From Poriferisodalis sp965204125 (GTDB lineage: Bacteria > Actinomycetota > Acidimicrobiia > Acidimicrobiales > Poriferisodalaceae): a stretch of 64,000 nucleotides of DNA. The notes below the pieces were generated by a model. That model had not been told where the DNA came from, made no database searches, and worked only from the letters and a program-made list of their open reading frames with translations. Below, piece after piece: positions 55,864 through 64,000 of this stretch. Each line of letters begins with the position of its first letter. The stretch's first letter is position 1. Position numbers and translations under genes: made by a program. The stretch spans positions 1,798,001 through 1,862,000 of the forward strand of contig NZ_OZ241968.1 in assembly GCF_965204125.1 (NCBI RefSeq), written 5' to 3'.

Positions 55864-57146
55864 TGTCTGCGTTCGATGCTTCGCCCCCAGCAAGCCCTCG
55901 CCCCCTCGACGGTATCCGGGTCATCGAGCTGACCTCAGAACGATGCGCGCTCGCAGGCAAGCTGCTCGCTGACATGGGCGCCGATGTCATCGTGGTCGAG
56001 CCGCCCGGCGGGTCGCCGATGCGCGCCTACGAGCCGTTCGCCGGCGATGAGCATGATCGGGAACAAGCGCTGTGGTGGTGGCACTACAACACTTCCAAGC
56101 GCTCGGTCGTGCTCGATCTCGACGAGACCGGCGGCGCTGATGACTTCCGCCGCCTGGTGAGCACCGCCGACGTGGTGATCGAAGCCGAGCCGCTCGGCCG
56201 CCTGGCAACCCTCGGGCTCGACTGGCGCCAGCTCGGCGCGGCTTCGCACGCGGCGACCGGCGCAGCCCAGCCCTCGCCCGATGCCAGCGGGCGCAACGAA
56301 CGGCTCATCTGGGTGTCGATAACGCACAACGGGCGAGAACGCCCCGACCCTCCGGCCACCGATCTCACCGTGCTGGCTGAAGGCGGTCCCGTGTGGTCGT
56401 GCGGCTACGACGATCACACCATTCCTCCGGTCCGGGGCGGCGGCAACCAGGGCCTGCAGATGGCCTGCCACTACGCCGTCGCCACGCTGATGGCAGCGCT
56501 GATGTGGCGGGAGGATTCAGGCCGCGGGCAGCTCATCGACGTCTCCATGCTCGCTGCCGCCAATCTGACCTGTGAGTTCGCGACCTACTTCTGGCTGAAC
56601 CAGCAGGTCGATGTGCAGCGCCAGACCGGCCGCCACGCCCTTCCGCAGATCTCCGAGCCCACCCAGGTGCGTTGTGCGGACGATCGCTGGCTCAACACCG
56701 GGGTGCCGCCCCGGCGCGGACCCGAGTTCGCAGCCCTCTCAGGGTGGCTGGCCGAATTGGGCCTAGCCAGCGAGTGCCCCTATACCGAGCTGCTGAAGCT
56801 GGGTGAGAGCTATGAGCAGATCGACATCCTCCACCTCGACGCCGATCCGCTCAGCGCGGAAGTGTTCGGAGCTGGCCGCGACACCATCAACTTCCTTGCC
56901 GAGCGCCTCGGCGCTCACGAACTGTTCGTGGGCTTGCAGTCGATCGGCCTCGCCTGCGGCATCGTCTATTCGCCCGAGGAGATGCTGGCCGACGAGCACT
57001 TCGTGGCCCGAGGCTTTCCCGTCGAGATCGATCACGACGGCACCCCGGTCACCTACCCAGGCGCGCCTTACAGGTTCTCAGCCACGCCGTGGCGCGCCAC
57101 ACGGGCGCCACGTCTCGGCGAGCACCAGGATCTGCTCGCCGACTGA
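55863..57146 (+). CDS. family III CoA-transferase (single domain, second of a pair)
   Basis: A 427-aa enzyme beginning GIRVIELTSERCALAGKLLADMGADVIVVEPPGG, similar to the first half of the fused proteins, with GQLIDVSMLAAAN and Asp226. The N-terminal region keeps the short HDREQALWWWHYNTSKRSVVLDL typical of L-carnitine-type or succinyl transferases. It overlaps the upstream gene by one base. Because the order is reversed relative to the fused genes, the pair looks like a rearranged version of the same two-subunit arrangement. Confidence 0.86.
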   Translation: MSAFDASPPASPRPLDGIRVIELTSERCALAGKLLADMGADVIVVEPPGGSPMRAYEPFAGDEHDREQALWWWHYNTSKRSVVLDLDETGGADDFRRLVSTADVVIEAEPLGRLATLGLDWRQLGAASHAATGAAQPSPDASGRNERLIWVSITHNGRERPDPPATDLTVLAEGGPVWSCGYDDHTIPPVRGGGNQGLQMACHYAVATLMAALMWREDSGRGQLIDVSMLAAANLTCEFATYFWLNQQVDVQRQTGRHALPQISEPTQVRCADDRWLNTGVPPRRGPEFAALSGWLAELGLASECPYTELLKLGESYEQIDILHLDADPLSAEVFGAGRDTINFLAERLGAHELFVGLQSIGLACGIVYSPEEMLADEHFVARGFPVEIDHDGTPVTYPGAPYRFSATPWRATRAPRLGEHQDLLAD

Positions 57147-57184
57147 TCTTTCTGAACTGGGGCCGCCGCCAGGCGCGGTGGGGG

Positions 57185-57928
57185 CTACTCGTCGGGATTG
57201 TGGAAGCGCGCCGCCTTCGCCAGCTCGCGCACTTCGGCCCGCTCATCGGGCGTCAGGCACTCGAAGTCGGGCGCATGCAGCTTGTCGGTGAGCGACTCGA
57301 TCTCCTCGCGGGCATCGCCGAGATCGCTGACGTCGGGGTAGGGCTTGGGCCACCCGAAGAACTCGGCATTCCATTCGCCAGCTGGACCCGACAGGATCGC
57401 TTCGAGCGGTCCCATGCCCAGTGCCTGCACGGCAACGGCATGCCGGCCGAAGCGCAGCTCGCGCATGATCTGGGCCATGAAGAAGGCATGGGCCGGGCCG
57501 GGTTCGCCGGGCCGGGGCACGTCTCGCCAGCCGACAAAGGTCGGCGCACCCTGGGGGACCGCCGTGTCGACGACCCGCTCGAGCAGCTCGCCCAAGCGCT
57601 CCGCGCCCTCCATCCCGGCGAGCCGCTTCTCGCCGTACTCGGTGCAGATGTCGGCCCAGATCAGCGCCCCCTGCGACGGGTTCATGACCGCGCGGCCCGC
57701 TTCGACGGCCGAACGCATGGTGTCGGGATTCCAGAAGAACGCCGCCCCGATCACGTTGTCGACCGGGCATTCGCCGAGCACGCCCAGCCGGCCGGTTGCG
57801 TATGCCCCCAGCCCCTCAGCCATGCCGCGTTGCGCCGCCTTCTCCAGCGTGGCCGGGTCCATCAGCCAGTCCATCGCCAGCATTCCCACAGAGCCGCGCA
57901 TGCTGCGCGCTACCGCCGTTGTCTCCAT
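57185..57928 (-). CDS. SCO6745-like protein (winged-helix-like fold, function unknown)
   Basis: A 247-aa protein starting METTAVARSMRGSVGMLAMDWLMDPATLEKAAQRGM at 57928, after a GGAGGG ribosome site. LGAYATGRLGVLGECPVDNVIGAAFFWNPDTM matches the conserved core of actinobacterial SCO6745-family proteins (Y..GR.GPLG..s.e.V.AAFy.f.p). Members are often adjacent to regulators or F420 enzymes; here the divergent neighbour is a luciferase-like gene. The function is unproven. Confidence 0.72.
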   Translation of the reverse strand: METTAVARSMRGSVGMLAMDWLMDPATLEKAAQRGMAEGLGAYATGRLGVLGECPVDNVIGAAFFWNPDTMRSAVEAGRAVMNPSQGALIWADICTEYGEKRLAGMEGAERLGELLERVVDTAVPQGAPTFVGWRDVPRPGEPGPAHAFFMAQIMRELRFGRHAVAVQALGMGPLEAILSGPAGEWNAEFFGWPKPYPDVSDLGDAREEIESLTDKLHAPDFECLTPDERAEVRELAKAARFHNPDE

Positions 57929-58043
57929 TACCGAGCCCTCCTGGTTCGACTCGACGGTGACGCTAACCGCGCGGCCCCTGATCATGCATTGGACGCCCCC
58001 GCAGCAGGCACGACCACACGGCCGCGGCGGTCCGAGAATCTGC

Positions 58044-58053
58044 CTAACATTAG
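58044..58053. promoter_or_regulatory. short palindrome in the shared intergenic region
   Basis: CTAACATTAG is symmetric except at its two central bases and lies between the SCO6745-like gene and the luciferase-like gene, 43 bases before the latter's start. AATCT/AGATT also flank it. Just downstream GGCCGC and GCGGCC (58059-58077) form a 6-bp hairpin. A regulator-binding site is possible, but no regulator gene is adjacent. Confidence 0.3.
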
Positions 58054-58095
58054 ATTTTGGCCGCAATATCAGCGGCCAGACCCAGGGGGCACGTC

Positions 58096-59208
58096 ATGCA
58101 CGTCGGTTACTCGGCCGTCTTCCAGAATCCCGAGAACGCACTTTCAGACCGTGAGGTCTGGGAGCAGGAGATCCGCATGGTCGAGGAAGCCGAGGACCTC
58201 GGCTTCGACTCGATCTGGACCGTGGAGCACCACTTCACCGACTACACGATGTGCCCCGATCCTGTGCAGTTCCTGACATGGGTCGCCGGCCGCACGAACC
58301 TGCAGCTCGGCACCGCCGTCATTGTGCTTCCGTGGCACGACCCGATGCGGGTGGCCGAGCAGGTGACCATGCTCGACAACCTCTCAGGCGGGCGCATGAT
58401 CCTCGGCATCGGTCGCGGTCTCGCCCGCATCGAATACGAGGGCTTCCGGGTGGACATGAACTCCAGCAGGGAGCGCTTCCTGGAGTACGCCAAGATGCTC
58501 ATCGAAGGGCTTGAGCAGGGCTACGTGGAGCACGACGGCGAGTTTGTGCAGCAGCCCCGGCGAGACATCCGCCCCGCCCCGGAGCGTTCGTTCAAAGGCC
58601 GCACGTATGCCGCTGCAGTGTCGCCTGAGGGCATGCCGCTCATGGCGCAGCTCGGCATCGGCCTGCTGGTGATCCCCCAGAAGCCCTGGGAGATCGTCGA
58701 GTCAGACTTCGCGGCGTACCACGGCGAGTGGGCCAAGCATCACACCGCGCCGCCGCCCCCGCCGCTGTCAGGCGGGTTCTGCTGGGTGGACACCAACGCC
58801 GACCGGGCCGAGGAGAAGGCGATGGAGCACATCGGCAACTACTACGGCACCGTGATGAAGCACTACGAGTTCGGACCCAAGCGTCCGCACGAGGGCGTCA
58901 AGGGCTACGAGTTCTACGAGGGCATCTCGAAGTACATCGACCGCCACGGCGCCCGCGGCGCCGCCGAAGATTTCACCCGTCTCATGCCCTACGGCACGCC
59001 CGACCAGGTGCTCGAGAAGCTGCAGGTCATCAAGGACAAGATCGGCATGGCCGCGTTCTTCCCCAATCTGGCCTACGCCGGCATGACCTGGACCGAGGCC
59101 CGCCGCAACCGCGATCTGTTCGCCACCGAGGTGCTGCCCGTGATCAAGGAGTGGGACGCCCCGCCCGTGGGCCTCGCCGCTACCGAGACCGCCGCCGCAG
59201 CGGCGTAG
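58096..59208 (+). CDS. luciferase-like (LLM) monooxygenase, second
   Basis: A 370-aa LLM-class protein: MHVGYSAVFQNPENALSD, EAEDLGFDSIWTVEHHFTDYTM, LQLGTAVIVLPWHDPMRVAEQVTMLDNLSGGRMILGIGRGLARIEY, as in alkanal/alkane monooxygenase-like proteins. ATG 58096 follows a GGGGG stretch. A poly-proline run (APPPPPPLSGG) is in the loop near residue 217. The C-terminus ends in a low-complexity Ala-rich tail. It may use FMN or F420. Confidence 0.88.
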   Translation: MHVGYSAVFQNPENALSDREVWEQEIRMVEEAEDLGFDSIWTVEHHFTDYTMCPDPVQFLTWVAGRTNLQLGTAVIVLPWHDPMRVAEQVTMLDNLSGGRMILGIGRGLARIEYEGFRVDMNSSRERFLEYAKMLIEGLEQGYVEHDGEFVQQPRRDIRPAPERSFKGRTYAAAVSPEGMPLMAQLGIGLLVIPQKPWEIVESDFAAYHGEWAKHHTAPPPPPLSGGFCWVDTNADRAEEKAMEHIGNYYGTVMKHYEFGPKRPHEGVKGYEFYEGISKYIDRHGARGAAEDFTRLMPYGTPDQVLEKLQVIKDKIGMAAFFPNLAYAGMTWTEARRNRDLFATEVLPVIKEWDAPPVGLAATETAAAAA

Positions 59209-59291
59209 CAGGCACCGCGGGAATCCGCGGCGCTGATCGGCCATGATGTTCGCCGCCGCGCCGCCCGAGCGCGGCGGACGGGGGCTTCCAG

Positions 59292-60143
59292 ATGAGATTC
59301 GGCCTGATCTCAGCGAACTTGATGGGCAACGTCGATGGCGCTGCGGCGCAGGAGACCGCGCAGACCGCTGAGGAAGTCGGCTTCGATTCGCTGTGGGCGA
59401 TCGAGCACGTGGTGGTGCCGAAGTCGTACAGCTCCACCTATCCCTACGACGACGGGGGGCGCCTGTTCAAGGGTGCCAGCCAGCTCGATCACTCAGACCC
59501 GCTCATCTGGCTGGCGTACGCCGCCGCAGTGACCACCCGCATCCGGCTGGCGACCGGCATTCTCATCCTGCCCCAGCGCAACCCCCTGATCCTGGCGAAG
59601 GAGATTGCTTCGCTGGACCGCCTGTGCGGCGGCCGTTTCGACTTCGGCATCGGCGTGGGATGGCTGCGCGAAGAGTTCGACGCACTCGGCGTGCCCTTTG
59701 ATCGTCGGGGTGCGCGCACCGACGAGTACATCGCGGCACTGCGCGTGCTGTGGACCGAGGAGGAAGCCGAGTTCCACGGCGAGTTCGTGGACTTCGACCC
59801 GGTCTACTCGCAGCCCAAGCCCATCCAGCAGCCGGTGCCGATCCTGGTAGGCGGCCACAGCGACCGCGCCGCCCGGCGCGCCGGTGAGCTCGGCGACGTG
59901 TTCTTCCCGGCCGAACGGCCTGCTGAGGTGCTCGCGGGGCTCTTCGAATCGACGCGCCGCTATGCCGAGGCCGCGGGACGCGACCCAAGTGAGATCGAGA
60001 TGTGGACTACCGGCGGGACCGACCGCGCCCACCTCGATCAGCTGGTCGAGCTCGGCGTCAGCCAAGTGATGGTGCCGGGGCGCAGGCCGCCCCAGCTCGG
60101 CGAGACATACGGGCAGATCCTCGCTGATTACGCGGATGCATGA
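59292..60143 (+). CDS. luciferase-like (F420-type) oxidoreductase, third
   Basis: A 283-aa protein of the mycobacterial F420-type LLM group: MRFGLISANLMGNVDG, EEVGFDSLWAIEHVVVPKSYSSTYPY, RIRLATGILILPQRNPLILAKEIASLDRLCGGRFDFGIGVGWLREEFDALGVPFDRRGARTDEYI. This is one of the best-conserved LLM signatures. It ends at 60143 and is in the same direction as the previous LLM gene with about 80 bases between. The next gene is the convergent GPP34-P450 fusion. Confidence 0.92.
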   Translation: MRFGLISANLMGNVDGAAAQETAQTAEEVGFDSLWAIEHVVVPKSYSSTYPYDDGGRLFKGASQLDHSDPLIWLAYAAAVTTRIRLATGILILPQRNPLILAKEIASLDRLCGGRFDFGIGVGWLREEFDALGVPFDRRGARTDEYIAALRVLWTEEEAEFHGEFVDFDPVYSQPKPIQQPVPILVGGHSDRAARRAGELGDVFFPAERPAEVLAGLFESTRRYAEAAGRDPSEIEMWTTGGTDRAHLDQLVELGVSQVMVPGRRPPQLGETYGQILADYADA

Positions 60144-60234
60144 TCAGCGGGCATAGGCGCGCCGCCCGGTCCCGCAATGGCAGCATCGCCAGAATGCCGG
60201 GGCTTGGACGTGCGCGTCTCCAGCTCCCGTGGTT

Positions 60235-62289
60235 TCAGCTCGTTTGGGGTTCGATCGACGGAATCGGGTGCCGCTGTTCCTTGATGGCAAACTTCAGCCG
60301 TCGCGATGGCTTCATCGCAGGAAATGGACTCAACCGAAGCTTGTAGTTCTTCGGTGCCAGTTCGATGGTGAAGTGGTGAGCCACCATCATCAGATTGACG
60401 GCCAGCATTATCTCCACGAGCTGGTAGCCGAGGCACATGTGGGCACCGACGCCGAACGGTGCATAGCCGGGCGATACATGCTCTTTGCGCTCGGGCAGGT
60501 AACGATCTATGTCGAAACGGAAGGGATCAGGAAACAGGTTCTCGTCATAATGAGAGGCTGCATAGACGATATACAGCAGCTGGCCTGCCTTCAGTTCATG
60601 ATTTTCGACCACACAGGAGTTGCTCACGGTCCGGAAGGAGACGCCCGCGATCGGGTACATTCGCAGAACTTCAGAGATGAATCGACGTGTGATGTCGATG
60701 GTTGCATCGTCCAATTGTTCGGGATCAGGAACGCCATTGGCGAATATTGTTTCTGCTTCGCGCTGAATTTGCTCATGGAGATGCGGCTGTGTCACCATGC
60801 AATAGATGGCAAAGCTGAGCTGATCCCCGGTATACCAAGTAGTGAGCAGCGTTGCTGCCAGTGCAAATTCGATGTTTGTCTCAGGAAATAGACGCGGATT
60901 GGAATCTCGGAACTCCAGCAATTCGTCAATCTGGTCCACCGGGCATCCGGAGCGCATGTCGGGCGTGTGGCTCTCCTTAATGCGCCTCATCAGCTCTGCG
61001 ATTGCCCTGCCACAACGCCTCATACGAGGAGTCTTCAACATGAAGCGGGGCAGCGCCTTTACTAAGTGAGTGCCAGCTGCTCGTTCCTTGTAGGCGATCA
61101 GATCGTCGATCAAGTCTTGCGTTTCGATGCTGAGATGGAGCTGTGAGAACTGAGCATTGATGAGCTGCCGGCACATGGGAACAGCGCGTCGAGTGTCGCC
61201 GACCTGCCAAGTCGACATTTCCTTATAGGCATGCGGAATGGTGAGGCCCAATCGATCCTCGTACCTCTGGCGTGAGCCGCCTGGGCGCATAGCCTTGCGC
61301 CACTGGAAGTGGTCGGCACCGTCGAGCGAGGGAATAGTCCCCACTGCTCCGTAAACTTGTTCGAAGTCTTGGAAGTAATCGCGTGTCCGCAGATGCATCC
61401 TGCCGCGCCGGTTGGCCCAACGGTTGGTTTCGCCGCTGGAAAGAAAGACCATCGGCTCCTTGAAGGGTATCTTGGCTTGAAATACCGGTCCGAACTCGGC
61501 TGCCAATGATGCAAACAGCGCCGGAATGCTGCCCTCGCGGGCGTGCCGATTGGTTATGAATTTGTGGATTGGCACCTTCGGTATGGGCCGTACATCGGCT
61601 GTTTGCAGCGGTGCCTGCTTGGCTATATTCTTGGCAACGGCCTCGGACAGCGTGCGACCGATCAAGTCGAGCCTGCAGACGAGTTCAATGCGGCGAATCG
61701 ACTGGTCGTCGAGTTCGAACATATGCTGCAAGACATCGCACACATTGAGCAAGCAGATGACGATAATATCTTCCGGACTAGGCAGCTGTTCGTCAAATAT
61801 CACTGCACTGACACGGGTTCGAACAAACTGAATGACTGACTCATCAGACGGATCGATGATCGCAATCGATCGCCACGCATCTGGCGCCAATACCCAAAAA
61901 TCGCCTGAGTAGTGTTGCAGAACGTGCGCTTCAACCATCCGCTTCAGCGTCGCATCAATGGCAGGCTCCGCCATAGGTGTCAGCCGTTCAATCCAGTACT
62001 CAGCTGTTTGCGCCGACGATTCGCTCGCGATCTGCTCCAGTGCGGTGTCCAAGGCCTCCACGCCGGTCGGCGTTGCATCGAGCAAGCGGAGTGATTCCAA
62101 ATCAGTATCGATGCGGGACAGCAGCGACAAGTCGGCAAGAACGGCCCCGGTCATGGCCAAGGCCATACGTCGCTCGGAGACTTGGCGGAAATGTCCTGTC
62201 TCCTCGTTCAGGAGCATCAGAAGGAACTCGCCGGACACGCCGAGCCTGATACGCGGCTGTGATTGGAAGGTGTCCTGAGTCTGCGTCAT
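60235..62289 (-). CDS. GPP34-like domain fused to cytochrome P450
   Basis: A 684-aa protein. Residues about 15-220 match the GPP34 (GOLPH3-like, phosphoinositide-binding) pattern: LGVSGEFLLMLLNEETGHFRQVSERRMALAMTGAVLADL, SRIDT...LRLLDATPTGVEALDTALEQI, YWIERL and LKRMVEAHVLQ. Residues about 240-684 are a P450: Glu540/Arg543 form ExxR, and PFGVGAHMCLG has the haem Cys619. In the I-helix the usual AGxDTT is TGDQLS, so the acid-alcohol Thr is missing. ATG 62289 follows CTGGAGC. G+C is lower than in neighbours (three 60-base lines counted by hand were 50, 55 and 58%; a neighbouring line was 65%), suggesting acquisition by transfer. A membrane-targeting GPP34 part may deliver a lipid-modifying P450. 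Confidence 0.85.
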   Translation of the reverse strand: MTQTQDTFQSQPRIRLGVSGEFLLMLLNEETGHFRQVSERRMALAMTGAVLADLSLLSRIDTDLESLRLLDATPTGVEALDTALEQIASESSAQTAEYWIERLTPMAEPAIDATLKRMVEAHVLQHYSGDFWVLAPDAWRSIAIIDPSDESVIQFVRTRVSAVIFDEQLPSPEDIIVICLLNVCDVLQHMFELDDQSIRRIELVCRLDLIGRTLSEAVAKNIAKQAPLQTADVRPIPKVPIHKFITNRHAREGSIPALFASLAAEFGPVFQAKIPFKEPMVFLSSGETNRWANRRGRMHLRTRDYFQDFEQVYGAVGTIPSLDGADHFQWRKAMRPGGSRQRYEDRLGLTIPHAYKEMSTWQVGDTRRAVPMCRQLINAQFSQLHLSIETQDLIDDLIAYKERAAGTHLVKALPRFMLKTPRMRRCGRAIAELMRRIKESHTPDMRSGCPVDQIDELLEFRDSNPRLFPETNIEFALAATLLTTWYTGDQLSFAIYCMVTQPHLHEQIQREAETIFANGVPDPEQLDDATIDITRRFISEVLRMYPIAGVSFRTVSNSCVVENHELKAGQLLYIVYAASHYDENLFPDPFRFDIDRYLPERKEHVSPGYAPFGVGAHMCLGYQLVEIMLAVNLMMVAHHFTIELAPKNYKLRLSPFPAMKPSRRLKFAIKEQRHPIPSIEPQTS

Positions 62290-62480
62290 GCGATGCTCCA
62301 GGATGGGGACGAGGCGAGACGAACGTTACGGCTTCCAGACTGGGATGCCGTGGCACCGTCCCAAATCCGGTACGACCACCATACCCTGCGTCATTCTGGA
62401 GTAGATATAGCCCTCCCGCACCTCGCCGGCGCAGAAAACGGTGAGCTTCCCATCAGCAGCCGACACGAAGGACCGAGGCC

Positions 62481-64000
62481 ATGCCGCAGTACGGAGATGG
62501 GGACGCGATCAGTCACGAGCAACGGGTTGCCGAGATGCAGGCCCGAGCCGAGGTGATCCGGCGGGACATGGGCGGCGCGTCGAAGGTCCGCGCCATGGAG
62601 GCCGAAGGCGACCGGACGATCCGCCAGCACATCGATGCGTTCCTCGACGACGGCTCCTTCCGGGAGATCGGCACGTTCAGCCGGTCGCTCCGCCCTGAAA
62701 TGCGCGACATCACGCCCGGTGACGGCAAGATCGGCGGGCACGGCAATGTGGACGGCCGGCCGGTGGCGGTGTTCGGCGACGACATCACGGTGCTGCGCGG
62801 CTCAAGCTCCATCGTGGGTACTCGCAAGGAGACCCGTCTCTACGACCGGGCGCTCACCATGGGCATTCCAGTTGTGCATTTCGGCGAGACCGGCGGTGGC
62901 CGCATTCCCGATCTCATGGGTTCGGAAGGCATCTCCGAGCCCGGTGCCATGTTCGAGATGGCCCAGCGGCGTCACCGGGTGCCGATGGCCACCATGATCT
63001 GCGGCCAGTCGTTCGGCGGCTCATCGTTCGTGTCGGCCATGAGCGACTACGTCGTCATGGTGCGCGGCTCGTGCTTGGCAGTCACCTCGCCGAAAGTGTT
63101 CGAGATCGCCACCGGCGAAGTCATCTCATTCGAGGATGTGGGCGGCGTGGACGTGCACGCTCGTATCACCGGGCAGATCGATCTCGGCGTCGACACCGAC
63201 GAGGAGGGGTACGAGGCCATCCGGCGGTGGCTGTCGTATATGCCGTCGAATGCTTGGCAGCCGGCGCCACGGGCCGAGCCGAAAGGAGACGACGGACCCG
63301 ACCCCCAGCTCGCCAAGATGGTGCCGGCCCGGCGCACTCGCGGCTACGACATGCGACGCGTCGTCGCCCGCATCTGCGACCCCGGGTCCGTCTTCGAGAT
63401 GCAGCCGAACTACGCCCGCAACGTGGTGTGCGCGCTCGCCCGGCTGGACGGGTTCGCGGTCGGCGTCATCGCGAACAACCCCATGTTCCAGGCGGGAACC
63501 CTCGACCCGCAGGCGTGCCACAAGGTGATTCGCCTCGCGACCGTATGCGACTCTTACAACATTCCCATGATCTTCTTGGTGGATGTGCCGGGCTTCATGG
63601 TCGGCAAGCGCGTCGAGCACGACCTGATGCTCCACTGGGGCATCCGCATGATGCATGCGCTGCAGAACGCGTCCACGCCCACGCTCACCGTGTGCCTGCG
63701 CAAGGCATTCGGCATGGCTTGGCAGGCCATGAACGGCTCCCGGATGCCAAGCCATGGCATCTACTGCTGGCCCGGTGCAGAGGTCGGCTTCATGGATCCA
63801 GAAGTCGGCGTGAACGTGGCATTCGGCTCGAAGCTCTCGCGCATCGCTGATCCCGACGAGCGAGAGGCCGAGCGGCTGAAGCTCGTGGCCGAGGTGGCTG
63901 AGGCGACGAACCCCTTCGAAGCAGCCGGCACGATGCGCATCGACGAGATGATCGACCCCGCCGACACCCGCGGCGTGCTCATCTCCGACCTGCGGATGCT
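62481..64000 (+). CDS. acyl-CoA carboxylase carboxyltransferase (beta) subunit, partial
   Basis: The ATG at 62481, after AAGGACCGAGG, opens a frame that runs off the window end after 506 complete codons. It has the carboxyltransferase N-half GIPVVHFGETGGGRIPDLMG, FGGSSFVSAMSDYVVMVRGSCLAVTSPKV and the C-half NYARNVVCALARLDGFAVGVIANNP, LVDVPGFMVGKRVEHDLMLHWGIRMMHAL. This is a divergent acyl-CoA carboxylase beta family protein, distinct from the 39164-40789 copy. Its alpha subunit is not in the window, so the 36953-39151 enzyme may serve both. The last residues are outside the window. Confidence 0.9.
   Translation, partial: MPQYGDGDAISHEQRVAEMQARAEVIRRDMGGASKVRAMEAEGDRTIRQHIDAFLDDGSFREIGTFSRSLRPEMRDITPGDGKIGGHGNVDGRPVAVFGDDITVLRGSSSIVGTRKETRLYDRALTMGIPVVHFGETGGGRIPDLMGSEGISEPGAMFEMAQRRHRVPMATMICGQSFGGSSFVSAMSDYVVMVRGSCLAVTSPKVFEIATGEVISFEDVGGVDVHARITGQIDLGVDTDEEGYEAIRRWLSYMPSNAWQPAPRAEPKGDDGPDPQLAKMVPARRTRGYDMRRVVARICDPGSVFEMQPNYARNVVCALARLDGFAVGVIANNPMFQAGTLDPQACHKVIRLATVCDSYNIPMIFLVDVPGFMVGKRVEHDLMLHWGIRMMHALQNASTPTLTVCLRKAFGMAWQAMNGSRMPSHGIYCWPGAEVGFMDPEVGVNVAFGSKLSRIADPDEREAERLKLVAEVAEATNPFEAAGTMRIDEMIDPADTRGVLISDLRM

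Overview
The window reads as chromosome of a high-G+C actinobacterium. GTG starts are common, genes overlap as GTGA or ATGA, and there is a lipobox-type peptide binding protein, several luciferase-like (F420-type) oxidoreductases, a thiolase/DUF35 pair, two P450s, many family III CoA-transferases and an SCO6745-like protein. This mix is most like an uncultured Acidimicrobiia-type lineage, but that placement is inferred from gene content only. No rRNA, CRISPR array or prophage was seen.

Left part (1-14.3 kb). After a cut CinA-like gene comes an accessory island: a SNF2-type helicase with a DUF3883 nuclease-like tail, a DUF1156 DNA methyltransferase, an unrecognised 335-aa protein, and a large ATPase with an N-terminal Swt1-type HEPN domain and a DUF499 body. 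All lie on the + strand and look like a helicase-methylase-ATPase phage-defence module. The island ends at an irregular tRNA-like sequence, a strong hairpin, a small membrane protein and an IS5-family element whose transposase uses a -1 frameshift.

Middle part (14.3-41.6 kb). This is mostly CoA-linked catabolism and transport: two tandem-fused (double-domain) family III CoA-transferases, a thiolase-like protein with its DUF35 partner, Dtd, RidA, an oligopeptide-type ABC importer without ATPase genes, HU, an MFS carrier, a P450, an enoyl-CoA hydratase, a quinone-oxidoreductase-like protein and an amidohydrolase lacking the usual HxH. Two toxin-antitoxin pairs are present. One is HepT with an RHH-MNT fused antitoxin and a palindromic operator on its start codon; the other is AbrB with a PIN toxin. 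NCS2 and SulP transporters, an esterase and an acyl-CoA carboxylase operon fill the rest.

Right part (41.8-64 kb). This holds an O-methyltransferase, an esterase, a complete nucleoside-type (BMP family) ABC importer, an amidohydrolase, three luciferase-like monooxygenases, a MaoC dehydratase, an acyltransferase followed by two separate overlapping CoA-transferases, an SCO6745-like protein, a GPP34-cytochrome P450 fusion of clearly lower G+C, and a second carboxyltransferase cut by the window end.

Taken together, the catabolic genes could activate (CoA-transferases), oxidise (P450s, luciferase-like enzymes), hydrate (ECH, MaoC), cleave (thiolase/DUF35) and carboxylate (ACC/PCC) acyl-CoA intermediates of an unknown hydrophobic substrate. 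The most unusual items are the GPP34-P450 fusion, the defence island with its unknown fourth gene, and the RHH-MNT/HepT operon.
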